DNA of 32,902 nucleotides from a virus: positions 1 to 32,902 of the IMG/VR virus record IMGVR_UViG_3300033145_002043, one strand, 5' to 3'. The position numbers were made by a program, and so were the translations under genes. The notes below the pieces were generated by a model. That model did not search any database and was not told the origin of the DNA. It was given only the letters and a program-made list of their open reading frames with translations. Below are positions 1-7,545 of the stretch, one piece after another. Positions within the stretch are counted from its first letter, which is position 1, and every line of letters starts with the position of its first letter.

Positions 1-702
1 AATTGAGATATCACTCTTAAACATACAATAAGGGTCAGCATTAATCTGAGATATTTCTTTAGGAGAGAGAACTCTATCCCACACCATAAAGCCTTTAACA
101 ATACAGCCTGTGTCATAAGCTAGCCCGTAATTGTGATTAAGGCATAATTTACCACCTGCCGTCCACGCAGTTCCCACTGTGTCCCAAGATGAAGAACCAT
201 GAATATTTCCATCTGATACCCCATTATAGTATCCATGAACAAAGTCAGTTGGTCGATTCCAAGTAGCCGCCAAAGACACATCAACACCCAGCGGAATAAT
301 GTCTGCTGTTACTTTATAATCCCAATGATAATATGTTTCAAGACCATCCACATTTGGTGTAAAGCTTAATTCATAATCTGGATATCCTGTTGATCTGCCG
401 AGAGCTATCTCGTCTGGCATATTATTCGTAACGTTGTCTACATTCAATAAACAAGCGTAAGAATCCCAAGTCCATCCACTTTCTTTTCTCCTTTCAAAAA
501 AAACGATCATACTCCCTGTTGTTTGACTAAGAATAGAAGGATCTATTAGCACACCATCGCTACCAGCAGGAGTATGTGGAAAGCCGATACCTTCTTTTTC
601 CCATGTACCATTAACAATATCACCGTAGCTTCCGTCAAAGGAATACACAAAATTCCCACCACCCTCGTTGAACAAGAAACACCCAGTTAACCCATTAAAG
701 AT
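1..702 (-). CDS. Third LamG unit in the -1 frame (partial)
   Basis: The frame is open from 723 to the window edge. It reads LYEKIFNGLTGCFLFNEGGG, which matches the start of domain 1 (LYEGIVGAFLFNEGGG), then a LamG-like body (WDRVLSPKEISQINADPYCM near the end). The repeated DPYCMF tag recurs at positions about 18-35. There is no ATG near its start, so it must be reached by a -1 shift from the upstream gene or result from an indel. It continues beyond position 1, so length and downstream content are unknown. Confidence 0.7.
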   Translation of the reverse strand, partial: MFNGLTGCFLFNEGGGNFVYSFDGSYGDIVNGTWEKEGIGFPHTPAGSDGVLIDPSILSQTTGSMIVFFERRKESGWTWDSYACLLNVDNVTNNMPDEIALGRSTGYPDYELSFTPNVDGLETYYHWDYKVTADIIPLGVDVSLAATWNRPTDFVHGYYNGVSDGNIHGSSSWDTVGTAWTAGGKLCLNHNYGLAYDTGCIVKGFMVWDRVLSPKEISQINADPYCMFKSDISI

Positions 703-2288
703 TTTTTCGTATAGTGCCTTTTTCTATACGTAGAGTTCGGTATGCTTTCCCTTGATAAAAAAGATAGTGTCTCTTCAGAGAAATTTTTCTCAAACATACA
801 GTATGGGTCAGCATGAAGTTGAGCTATGTCATTTTCTAATAGATGTGAATCAAATAAATGATACGTTGCAAGAGTTCCAGCAGCATGAAGTGTGCTTGAT
901 GCTGGCGTAGAGCTATAAGCTGCAATAGAAAAATTTACTGGAACAGTATTGTTACCTGATCCAGAAGCTATAGGAATACCATCAAAATAAATCTGGTAAT
1001 CATTCCATCTCCATGTCATAGCTACAGAGTGGAACTCTGAATCAAAGACATATTCAGTAGTGTTCAGTCCTTCTGCCCCCCACCTATAACAAAATTTTCC
1101 TTCGTCATTAATTAAAAAATACCGATACCCACCACTACCCACTATAGATGCAATATATTGGCTAGCTTTTGTATTATTTTCTGATCTCCAGATCAAAAAC
1201 ATACATCCAGTTCTACCTGAAATACGTTTAGCTATTTCATTATATGCCAAGTAGTCACCAGAGCCATCAAATGACCTTCCTTCTGGAACTATAGGGACAG
1301 TCCCAACCAAATCAATCGACTTAGAAGACACACTATCATATAATTTCTTTCCACCTCTTTCATTAGCAAGAAATGAAGCAACGAGTCTTTGACCTAACTT
1401 AGTGCTTGTATTAATCCTACTACCTAAAGGTGGTTTTGAGTAAATTACTGGTATGTGTTTTGTATAAGGTAAACTTTCTCTTGAAAGAACTGATAATGTT
1501 TCTCTGGAGAAATCTTTCTCAAACATACAATAAGGATCTTGGCACAAGGCAACAGCATCTCGATTTGTTAATTCTTTCTCGTAAACATAAGCATAATGGT
1601 ATGTCGCATCACCATACATATCTACTGCTTCATTCTCTGGATATTGGGAATTGATCGTCCCATGAGAAGCATAAGTAGCCATACCAGTATAAGAACCAAC
1701 GCTAGCATCATTTACTGTTACCGATACACCATCCAGATAAAGCTTTATGCCAGGAATACTTTTACTACCATCATATGTAATAAGGACATTGTGGTAACCA
1801 GAGGTAACGAAAGCATCATCACTATTGCCCCTTAAAGTCATGTTCATAGATGAAAATAATCTTAGAGATATTCTTCCATCCCATATATAAGCCATCCAGA
1901 TTGGATTAGTTGTATTGTCACACAACGCAACCATACAATCCATATCCGTGGCATCCTTAATATTGATACCCATTGCAACAGAAAAGGGGTAATCAGTTCC
2001 ACCTACCCCTGTTGAAAACTTCCAATCATGCTTAGAGCCACCACTAGTGCTGGCATTGGAGACTGTAGCGTAATGCTCTGATATCTCTGAGCCATCTCCT
2101 TGCATCCCACCATTTACCCAAGGCCAATTGTTTTTTACAACGCCTCTCATACGGTAGGGGCTGTAATCCTGTATGATGTCTCCACCACCCTCATTAAACA
2201 GAAATGCCCCGACTATACCTTCATATAAAGGATGGTATATTTTTGGAACAGCACCAACAGGTGGTTTAGGTAGTTTTAATAGTGTCAC
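687..2288 (-). CDS. Fibre/adhesin with two LamG (concanavalin-like) domains
   Basis: A 533-residue protein starting at GTG (TLLKLPKPPVGAVPKIYHPL) after AAGGGGATTTAA. LamG-like jelly roll 1 covers residues about 25-255 (GAFLFNEGGGDIIQDYSPY, YHNVLITYDGSKSIPGIKLY). LamG 2 covers about 285-500 (LVASFLANERGGKKLYDSVS, VAMTWRWNDYQIYFDG). Each ends in the same tag: DPYCMFEKDFSRETLSVLSR and DPYCMFEKNFSEETLSFLSR. LamG folds bind carbohydrate or protein, so this is a probable receptor- or glycan-binding fibre. The stop at 687 is followed by a third LamG unit in the -1 frame, so the true product may be longer. Confidence 0.8.
   Translation of the reverse strand: MTLLKLPKPPVGAVPKIYHPLYEGIVGAFLFNEGGGDIIQDYSPYRMRGVVKNNWPWVNGGMQGDGSEISEHYATVSNASTSGGSKHDWKFSTGVGGTDYPFSVAMGINIKDATDMDCMVALCDNTTNPIWMAYIWDGRISLRLFSSMNMTLRGNSDDAFVTSGYHNVLITYDGSKSIPGIKLYLDGVSVTVNDASVGSYTGMATYASHGTINSQYPENEAVDMYGDATYHYAYVYEKELTNRDAVALCQDPYCMFEKDFSRETLSVLSRESLPYTKHIPVIYSKPPLGSRINTSTKLGQRLVASFLANERGGKKLYDSVSSKSIDLVGTVPIVPEGRSFDGSGDYLAYNEIAKRISGRTGCMFLIWRSENNTKASQYIASIVGSGGYRYFLINDEGKFCYRWGAEGLNTTEYVFDSEFHSVAMTWRWNDYQIYFDGIPIASGSGNNTVPVNFSIAAYSSTPASSTLHAAGTLATYHLFDSHLLENDIAQLHADPYCMFEKNFSEETLSFLSRESIPNSTYRKRHYTKKSLMG
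702..708 (-). other. Possible -1 frameshift site (A6 run)
   Basis: In the frame of the two-LamG gene the codons are ACG AAA AAA TCT. Slipping back one base on GAAAAAA puts ATC TTT AAT in frame and joins the third LamG domain. The heptamer fits G-AAA-AAA, a permissive rather than ideal slippery site, and I see no strong downstream hairpin. A one-base length error in the A-run would have the same effect. Confidence 0.4.
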
Positions 2289-2298
2289 TTAAATCCCC

Positions 2299-2736
2299 TT
2301 AGAACTCAAAATTAGTTGCTCTGTCCTCATCAACTGCATCTGTCGATAACGTAAGTGTAGCGATCAACCGTAAGTCCAAACTGATACTAAAATCTGCTTG
2401 ATCACTAGGCCAATTTGTATCATCATCTGATTCTTCAAGATATAGATATGCAGTCCCATCTGTACTAGATACATCTGCTGTTAATTCAAAATAACCCTTA
2501 ATACCCAAATACAGATTTGAAGTGTTATCAACAGCAGTACCTTCAACTTCCCCTTCATCAACTATGGTTTCACCACCACCAAACCCAAGATCTTCAGTTA
2601 TGGTAGTTCCATAACTCAATGCTCCTGATGAAAACTTCCAAGGAGAGCATCTAATTGCGATTCTTGCCCCATCGTCATAAGTTAGGGTTTGATCTGCATC
2701 CCATTTCATTCTTAATCTCCAATATTTTGCTAACAT
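2299..2736 (-). CDS. Beta-rich structural protein (145 aa)
   Basis: Starts MLAKYWRLRMKWDADQTLTY after AAAAGGGGATTACAAT. The body is acidic and strand-rich (YFELTADVSSTDGTAYLYLE, then FSISLDLRLIATLTLS), ending EDRATNFEF. The IRCSPWKFSSGALSY stretch near residue 30 is the only cysteine-containing part. The pattern is that of a virion beta-sandwich of the fibre region. It precedes the LamG gene by 10 nt, and the two may form one adhesin complex. No named family. Confidence 0.55.
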   Translation of the reverse strand: MLAKYWRLRMKWDADQTLTYDDGARIAIRCSPWKFSSGALSYGTTITEDLGFGGGETIVDEGEVEGTAVDNTSNLYLGIKGYFELTADVSSTDGTAYLYLEESDDDTNWPSDQADFSISLDLRLIATLTLSTDAVDEDRATNFEF

Positions 2737-2760
2737 ATTGTAATCCCCTTTTTATTTTTA

Positions 2761-3054
2761 TTAACTGTTCATGTAGGTATCAGCCATTGTTTCTAAATTT
2801 GAAACAAGAGTTGTGAAATTAGCATTATCATATAAGCCCTTCTCAGCTAAATATTCATCCCAATCATTTTTTATTTTATTAACTAAGACTGTTTCTACTT
2901 CATCTATAGTTACAGAGGTATTATACCTCTTTGAATATACTTTGTCTAATACAGTTTCAGCATCCTCTGTCACAACTACTTTTACAGATACTGAAAACTC
3001 ACCATCTTCTAACTGACTAACTGTTTCTTTTGTTATAGTTACTACATAAGCCAT
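2761..3054 (-). CDS. Small structural protein of the fibre block (97 aa)
   Basis: Begins MAYVVTITKETVSQLEDGEF after TTTAAAAAGGAGAAAATA. The first half is beta-strand-rich (VSVKVVVTEDAETVLDKVYS), and the second is helical (IKNDWDEYLAEKGLYDNANF). Small beta-plus-helix proteins of this size commonly accompany tail fibres and may act as connectors. It lies between the beta-helix and the 145-aa beta protein with short gaps. Function inferred only from location. Confidence 0.55.
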   Translation of the reverse strand: MAYVVTITKETVSQLEDGEFSVSVKVVVTEDAETVLDKVYSKRYNTSVTIDEVETVLVNKIKNDWDEYLAEKGLYDNANFTTLVSNLETMADTYMNS

Positions 3055-3096
3055 TATTTTCTCCTTTTTAAATAAGTGTTATTTTTACCCAACAAA

Positions 3097-4890
3097 TTAG
3101 CTAATTACCACAAGAGGATCAATATAAATTTCATTTGAAGCATCATAATAGGAGCAATAGCATCTTATTCTAACTTTGCTTGCAACTGCTGGAGCAATTC
3201 CAGTTACTTCCATATACTCTGCCCAATCATTCTCATCAGCTCTAGCTGTAAATGCTTCATCAGATAATTGCGTTGTAAAAGTTTGTAATTCATTAGAAGA
3301 AGAATTAATGTACTCACACTCTATCCAAAGTTCTGATGCAGTTACAATACCCTCACACTGGACATAATAACGATATGATTTTGAATCAGTATTAACCTCA
3401 AACTCATGTTCAAATACTAAGGGTGTCAGTTCTGAAATTGGTTGTTTTTGAAGTGCATTATTAATATCATAAATAATTCTAATAATCTTATCTGCACCAT
3501 CAGTTCTTTTATAAGGATCTCCAGAACCAAGAACTACATCATGACTTCGAATCACCCCAAGGCCATTGTACTCTCTATGATCCCCAAGAACATGATTAAA
3601 ATTTTCTACTCTAAACCTAACTCTTGGAGAATTTATTATCGAATAACCATACGCCTTTATATGCCCACCACAACTTACATTTTTACCTATTAATTCTGAA
3701 TAGTAACTCACACGAACATCTGAATAGCCGTTGCAAGGAATCTCTACTCCTATATTAACATTGTCTAATTTTACTCCGGGTGCTGCTGAAGAAAGTCCTT
3801 GATTTGAGCCAAAAATAGCAGAATCTTTGATTTCCCCAATACCGGAGAATCTAATACCCTCGTCCCCAGTACCCTTATTTCTACCCTCCGCTACACACCT
3901 CACTAAATTGAAATCTCCACCTACACTAATAATAGGTTCGTTGTAGTTATTACTCAACAAAAACCCTCTAATTTTTGTGGTAGAACTTGCATTGGATATT
4001 ATCCCGCTAGGATCAGAACTGTTTCTAAAATCAAAACAATCAAGAAAATGGACTCTATCTTGATTAAATAAAACATTAAAATCCCCGGAATTAAAATCCA
4101 GCTGAGGAAGAGTAATAGCATCTGCATCCCACGCTGCTCTTAAACCGCCAACATCAGGTCTCGCAGAATAATGATCATCTTCATTTATTTGAAATTTTCC
4201 ATCAACTCCTGTAACAGTTGCTCCAACATACGGTTCTAGAATCAGAAACCCAACAGGGGTTTCTGCCCCCGCATCTATTTCAGCATCACCACTACCCTCA
4301 TCTGTAATATTATCATCCTCAACCCACGCAGCAAGGTAATCTCTGGTATATTGGATTGTTCCAGTTGTATCTGCGTCATCAGTAAAACCCCAAAGTTTAC
4401 CAATCGCAGTTTGAGTTGTGTTAGATAGGCCCATCCCCCCCTCCTTAGAATCTGGGGCAGTAAACTCATCACCACCAGCCATTCCATCAATTCCTGCTTC
4501 ATAAAGAATGGCTGTTATTGTATATTGTTTACCATCAGGAGCGGTTATATATCTTGCACAATGACTCTCCCTGTTAGGGGTTATTCCAACAACATTATCA
4601 ATTATTCTACTACCATTTGTAAAATCCGCACTAGTTATAGTAGTGTCTGGAATTGCTGCCCTAGGCCATCCAATCCATAACAAAGGGTCACTGGCTGGTG
4701 GTTGTTCTGCTATAGATATGTTTGCCCCCGGAGTTTCTTGACAGGTTCTTCTAAACCAAACTTTATCCCCAGCAGAAGCATACCCACTACTTTCAAAACC
4801 TGTCGACATAAGTTGAAAAGCATTTGTATCCCAATCTGTTCCATCATCTAAACCACCAACAACTGTATCATCAACAAAATAATCAGTCAT
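3097..4890 (-). CDS. Large fibre/spike-like protein, probable right-handed beta-helix
   Basis: A 597-residue virion protein. The N-terminus (TDYFVDDTVVGGLDDGTDWD, then SAGDKVWFRRTCQE) resembles the start of pectate-lyase-like beta-helix proteins, which open with a YxVD...GxDDGT strand and an AGDxVxxR rung. Residues about 290-420 have short strand-turn units typical of coils (FLLSNNYNEPIISVGGDFNL, IGEIKDSAIFGSN, VKLDNVNIGVEIP). Residues about 480-597 form a beta-sandwich-like end domain (FEHEFEVNTDSKSYRYYVQC). It could bind or cut surface glycan, or carry sugar itself. No catalytic residues identified. Confidence 0.6.
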   Translation of the reverse strand: MTDYFVDDTVVGGLDDGTDWDTNAFQLMSTGFESSGYASAGDKVWFRRTCQETPGANISIAEQPPASDPLLWIGWPRAAIPDTTITSADFTNGSRIIDNVVGITPNRESHCARYITAPDGKQYTITAILYEAGIDGMAGGDEFTAPDSKEGGMGLSNTTQTAIGKLWGFTDDADTTGTIQYTRDYLAAWVEDDNITDEGSGDAEIDAGAETPVGFLILEPYVGATVTGVDGKFQINEDDHYSARPDVGGLRAAWDADAITLPQLDFNSGDFNVLFNQDRVHFLDCFDFRNSSDPSGIISNASSTTKIRGFLLSNNYNEPIISVGGDFNLVRCVAEGRNKGTGDEGIRFSGIGEIKDSAIFGSNQGLSSAAPGVKLDNVNIGVEIPCNGYSDVRVSYYSELIGKNVSCGGHIKAYGYSIINSPRVRFRVENFNHVLGDHREYNGLGVIRSHDVVLGSGDPYKRTDGADKIIRIIYDINNALQKQPISELTPLVFEHEFEVNTDSKSYRYYVQCEGIVTASELWIECEYINSSSNELQTFTTQLSDEAFTARADENDWAEYMEVTGIAPAVASKVRIRCYCSYYDASNEIYIDPLVVIS

Positions 4891-5330
4891 TAGTCTACCC
4901 CCTCAAACTTTTTATTTATCACATAAGTTTTAAACTGATCCCAAGTGATATTGCCTATGGTGGCTTTGATTTTACTAACTAGCTTATCAAAATCAAAAAT
5001 CTTATCTGCCATTTCTGTATTCCACACTGTTTCTGCTTGTGCTAATGTTGCATCTGGATTTGCCCTTATCTTTTTAACAAGCCAAAACAAAGCTTCTTTT
5101 ATAGGAGGATCAAGAATATCAACTTCCACAGCTCTATTTAATTCAAAATCTATATGAGCCTGTATCTGAGATATGTGCCTATCAATACGTTTTTGTATTG
5201 TTTCTTCTGATGGAGATTCCCCTTTAAATTCCAAAATAAGAGTTTGTATATGAAGAAGCCCTTCTTTAATAACAACTTTGACTTCTTCCCCCCATAATCT
5301 TTGTTTTCTGCTTATTATTTCTCCTATCAT
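4890..5330 (-). CDS. Helical hypothetical protein of the fibre block (146 aa)
   Basis: A 146-residue, mostly helical protein starting MIGEIISRKQRLWGEEVKVV after AAGGAGAAATAATG. A central region (EETIQKRIDRHISQIQAHID) looks coiled-coil forming, and the C-terminal part has FWLVKKIRANPDATLAQAET and NITWDQFKTYVINKK. The stop overlaps the next start (TAATG), so it is translated together with the large beta-helix protein. It could be a fibre adaptor or a chaperone. It is the first gene after the terminator. Family not recognised. Confidence 0.6.
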   Translation of the reverse strand: MIGEIISRKQRLWGEEVKVVIKEGLLHIQTLILEFKGESPSEETIQKRIDRHISQIQAHIDFELNRAVEVDILDPPIKEALFWLVKKIRANPDATLAQAETVWNTEMADKIFDFDKLVSKIKATIGNITWDQFKTYVINKKFEGVD

Positions 5331-5339
5331 TATTTCTCC

Positions 5340-5441
5340 TTAAACTAATGGTATCGTTATTGGTACTCTTCGTAAAGTTGCATCATCTCTTAAATTAAAA
5401 TCCTCACTTCCATCGGTCTTGTTTGTATATCCTTAACTCAT
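5340..5441 (-). pseudogene. Short coding-like frame with a stop at codon 3
   Basis: The frame ATG AGT TAA is followed by 30 open codons (GYTNKTDGSEDFNLRDDATL and RRVPITIPLV) ending just before the ribosome site of the 146-aa gene. The residues look protein-like rather than random, and the ATG overlaps the preceding micro-ORF stop. This could be a small gene inactivated by a nonsense change, a gene with stop readthrough, or chance. Low confidence. Confidence 0.25.
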
Positions 5442-5476
5442 TATTTTTTCTCGTTTTTTACGTCTTCCCACAACAT
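5441..5476 (-). CDS. Possible 11-codon peptide after the terminator
   Basis: ATG TTG TGG GAA starts an 11-residue ORF (MLWEDVKNEKK) with AAGAGGTGTTGTC in front, a plausible ribosome site. Its stop forms TAATG with another short frame. It is the only good start signal in the interval 5341-5498 and could be a leader peptide or a chance ORF. The remaining bases of this gap show no promoter I can defend. Confidence 0.25.
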   Translation of the reverse strand: MLWEDVKNEKK

Positions 5477-5498
5477 GACAACACCTCTTAAATGTTTT

Positions 5499-5526
5499 AA
5501 TAAGGTAGTTTTTAAACTACCTTATT
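5499..5526 (-). terminator. Palindromic hairpin ending the sugar operon
   Basis: A perfect 13-bp inverted repeat (AATAAGGTAGTTT / AAACTACCTTATT) separated by 2 nt lies 7 nt after the stop of the 55-aa gene. On the minus strand it is followed by AAAACATTTAAG and so lacks a long T-run, but the stem is long and perfect. It divides the sugar cluster from the fibre-gene block and is my best terminator candidate in the window. It is symmetrical and could act on either strand. Confidence 0.65.
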
Positions 5527-5532
5527 TTAAAT

Positions 5533-5700
5533 TTAAGCTACTGATAACTGTCCATCCATCACACCGTCAATGGCAGCTAAAAGAGCTTTTTCAATCAAAA
5601 GTACTGTTTTTATATCAGTATCTTTATACTCTAAAGTAAAGTTAACACTCTCTTTTCCAACTACATCTACTTTAATCGTCATATTTAATTTGTCGGACAT
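5533..5700 (-). CDS. Small hypothetical protein (55 aa)
   Basis: A 55-codon ORF with one of the best ribosome sites in the window (GAAGGAGGTGATGGGGAATG). It begins MSDKLNMTIKVDVVGKESVN, continues with alternating strands (FTLEYKDTDI) and ends LLAAIDGVMDGQLSVA. The pattern suggests a small beta-strand/helix protein. It overlaps the preceding gene by 29 nt and is the last cistron before the palindromic hairpin at 5499-5526, so it closes the operon. Function unknown. Confidence 0.6.
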   Translation of the reverse strand: MSDKLNMTIKVDVVGKESVNFTLEYKDTDIKTVLLIEKALLAAIDGVMDGQLSVA

Positions 5701-5884
5701 TCCCCATCACCTCCTTCATAATAGCAATTACTTTTGGATCTTCATCATCCATTGTAATAACACGATGAACATATTTTTCATTTACAACTTTCCATAAATC
5801 AATATACCAATGAATCCATATAGGGTGAAAAACATTAACATTCTTCATTCGTGAAAAGATAAAATTCAAATGATTTAAATCCAT
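5672..5884 (-). CDS. Small hypothetical protein (70 aa)
   Basis: The product starts MDLNHLNFIFSRMKNVNVFH after AGAGGATGATAAC. It is rich in aromatic residues (HPIWIHWYIDLW) and has an acidic C-terminal part (ITMDDEDPKVIAIMKEVMGN). No membrane segment is likely despite the Trp cluster. The end overlaps the next small gene by 29 nt and carries that gene's ribosome site. It lies at the end of the second sugar cluster. Family and role not recognised. Confidence 0.5.
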   Translation of the reverse strand: MDLNHLNFIFSRMKNVNVFHPIWIHWYIDLWKVVNEKYVHRVITMDDEDPKVIAIMKEVMGNVRQIKYDD

Positions 5885-5901
5885 GTTATCATCCTCTTAA
5901 C

Positions 5902-6810
5902 TTATTTGTGCCATTTGTAATTCTTCCATGTTGGTGGATTAAATTTTTTAACTAGCCACTCTAAATCATGAACAGCTTTATCCCACTTATTTCCTATCCA
6001 TAATTCTTTTGAATAGTTCCTTGCATTTTGAACTTGTCTACCTGATTGTTTATACGGAAACCCAAAGTCCCCACCTTGAGTTCTAAACATATGGGAAAAC
6101 CAAGTTTTCCTATTACACATCAATTTACCCCCAGATAACCAAGACTTTGCACCAACTTCAGTTCCTTGCTGACCCCAACTGCCATGTTTCTCATCACACA
6201 TATTTAGTTCCCAATACCTATCTCTTTCCAACATCCAACAAGCACCAAGTAAAGACATTGTTTCAACTATATTTTTTTCTTTAGGTGGTTTGTACCCACT
6301 ACCACCATATTGAAATCTTAAATCTGTATCAAAATACCATGACCATGTACACCTGTTTCTCCGTGGTTTCCATATCATCTTTCTTTCTGTTGGTTCACCA
6401 CATTCTTCACATGGGCCTGATGGACTTTGATACCTGTTATGCCCATTTTTACATACCCAATCAAAAGAATGTAAATTATACATTAAAGGTACAACAGTCC
6501 AATCCGGTTGCATATCTTTTATTAATTTTCTATCAAATCCTCTATCAAACATACAATGAGCATCCAATTTCATTACATATTTTGCTCTTGATAATGTACA
6601 TGCTAAATTTGTAGCTGCTCTTTGTCCTATTGCTTCAGGAACATAAACTAACGTAACATCTGTGTGGTCTTCTATTTCAGGATCTGCCCACTCTCCGTCT
6701 AAAACAGCTATAACTTCTGTATCAGCTTCCTTCTTAACTAATATGTCTTCAATTGTATTCTTTAAAAACATTTCATTTCTCGATGGGATTAAAATTGAAA
6801 GTTCTGCCAT
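5902..6810 (-). CDS. GT2 (polypeptide-GalNAc-transferase-like) glycosyltransferase with zinc-ribbon insert
   Basis: A 302-residue GT-A enzyme. MAELSILIPSRNEMFLKNTI opens the fold. VIAVLDGEW, YVMKLDAHCMFDRGFD with the DAH metal site, MSLLGACWMLERDRYW and GAKSWLSGGKLMCNRKTW follow, matching the larger GT2-methyltransferase fusion at 10331-11791. Between residues about 115 and 140 is an insert with CKNGHNRYQSPSGPCEECG, arranged like a C/H-C-C zinc ribbon and absent from the paralogue. GAGGAGAAATCCTAG provides the ribosome site, and no base separates it from the upstream stop. It probably transfers a hexose or HexNAc; the insert may select the acceptor. Confidence 0.86.
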   Translation of the reverse strand: MAELSILIPSRNEMFLKNTIEDILVKKEADTEVIAVLDGEWADPEIEDHTDVTLVYVPEAIGQRAATNLACTLSRAKYVMKLDAHCMFDRGFDRKLIKDMQPDWTVVPLMYNLHSFDWVCKNGHNRYQSPSGPCEECGEPTERKMIWKPRRNRCTWSWYFDTDLRFQYGGSGYKPPKEKNIVETMSLLGACWMLERDRYWELNMCDEKHGSWGQQGTEVGAKSWLSGGKLMCNRKTWFSHMFRTQGGDFGFPYKQSGRQVQNARNYSKELWIGNKWDKAVHDLEWLVKKFNPPTWKNYKWHK

Positions 6811-7545
6811 CTAGGATTTCTCCTCATAAATAGACCCATTATTCACCCTTCTTAAAAAGTCATTCCAAGGAGTTAACTTCCCCCAAAATGGTATGTCATA
6901 TGTTTCATTCCAACCTTGTCTACTATTAGGAGAACTGAATTGACTCTTATGCATTCGTTTTCTTGTATATGTACCTTCATGTCTAATATCTAAACAAGGT
7001 AGTTCAGCTTTCCATGTAACATACTTTGCTCTTTCTTTTGCAGGTATTCCTTTAGGTGGTGAATAACCAAGACTACTTTTAAATCCATGTTTCTCAGTCA
7101 ATTCAACTCGTCTTACCCAATGTCTCAGCATCAAATCTTTATGTGCAACTAAAAGACTTAATACATTCGTTTCATAGAATACACCAAGACCATAAGTTTT
7201 ACTTGATGAAACTGGATCTACAGCATATCTGTTTCTATTATAATAAAATATATCTTTCTTAGGTGGGATGAAATCAAAATGACTTGGATGATATAATATA
7301 TCATTTTCAATTAAATATATAATATCTGCATCAACTTGCTGTAATCCAAACAGTATCTTTTTAAATATCTGTAACGGCCCTCTAGGAATATCATCAATTA
7401 TAAAATTTCTACCAAGATCAGTAGGTATGCTTGACACTGAAACAATATCATGCTCCCCGGCACATCTCTTTAAGTTACTTCTACAGACTCCTAATAAATA
7501 TGGGTCTGATGTATTATCTGTATAATAAACTAATCCTTTTTTCAT
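6811..7545 (-). CDS. Glycosyltransferase-like protein (GT-A type)
   Basis: A 244-residue protein whose N-terminal half looks like a nucleotide-sugar transferase core: KKGLVYYTDNTSDPYLLGVC, LQIFKKILFGLQ and DADIIYLIENDILYHP, an acidic ENDxLY strand in the place of a DxD motif. FYETNVLSLLVAHKDLML and LPCLDIRHEGTYTRKR lie further on. I use the ATG at 7545, overlapping the dehydratase stop (ATGA) after TTGGAGTTCACAAC; a frame 18 nt longer lacks support. It fits the sugar operon. I cannot place it in a numbered GT family. Confidence 0.7.
   Translation of the reverse strand: MKKGLVYYTDNTSDPYLLGVCRSNLKRCAGEHDIVSVSSIPTDLGRNFIIDDIPRGPLQIFKKILFGLQQVDADIIYLIENDILYHPSHFDFIPPKKDIFYYNRNRYAVDPVSSSKTYGLGVFYETNVLSLLVAHKDLMLRHWVRRVELTEKHGFKSSLGYSPPKGIPAKERAKYVTWKAELPCLDIRHEGTYTRKRMHKSQFSSPNSRQGWNETYDIPFWGKLTPWNDFLRRVNNGSIYEEKS

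Noticed and set aside
1430-1835. Plus-strand open frames opposite the LamG gene
   Set aside because: They lie wholly inside the minus-strand LamG gene, have no ribosome site and show no protein-like pattern.
5499-5526. CRISPR-like or transposon end repeat
   Set aside because: The palindrome occurs once, with no spaced copies, no transposase and no target duplication; a terminator is the simpler reading.
5570-5797. Plus-strand 75-codon frame
   Set aside because: Opposite the two small minus-strand genes at 5533-5884, which have much better ribosome sites and order.
6285-6614. Plus-strand 109-codon frame
   Set aside because: Opposite the GT2 gene with clear motifs; no ribosome site and improbable composition.
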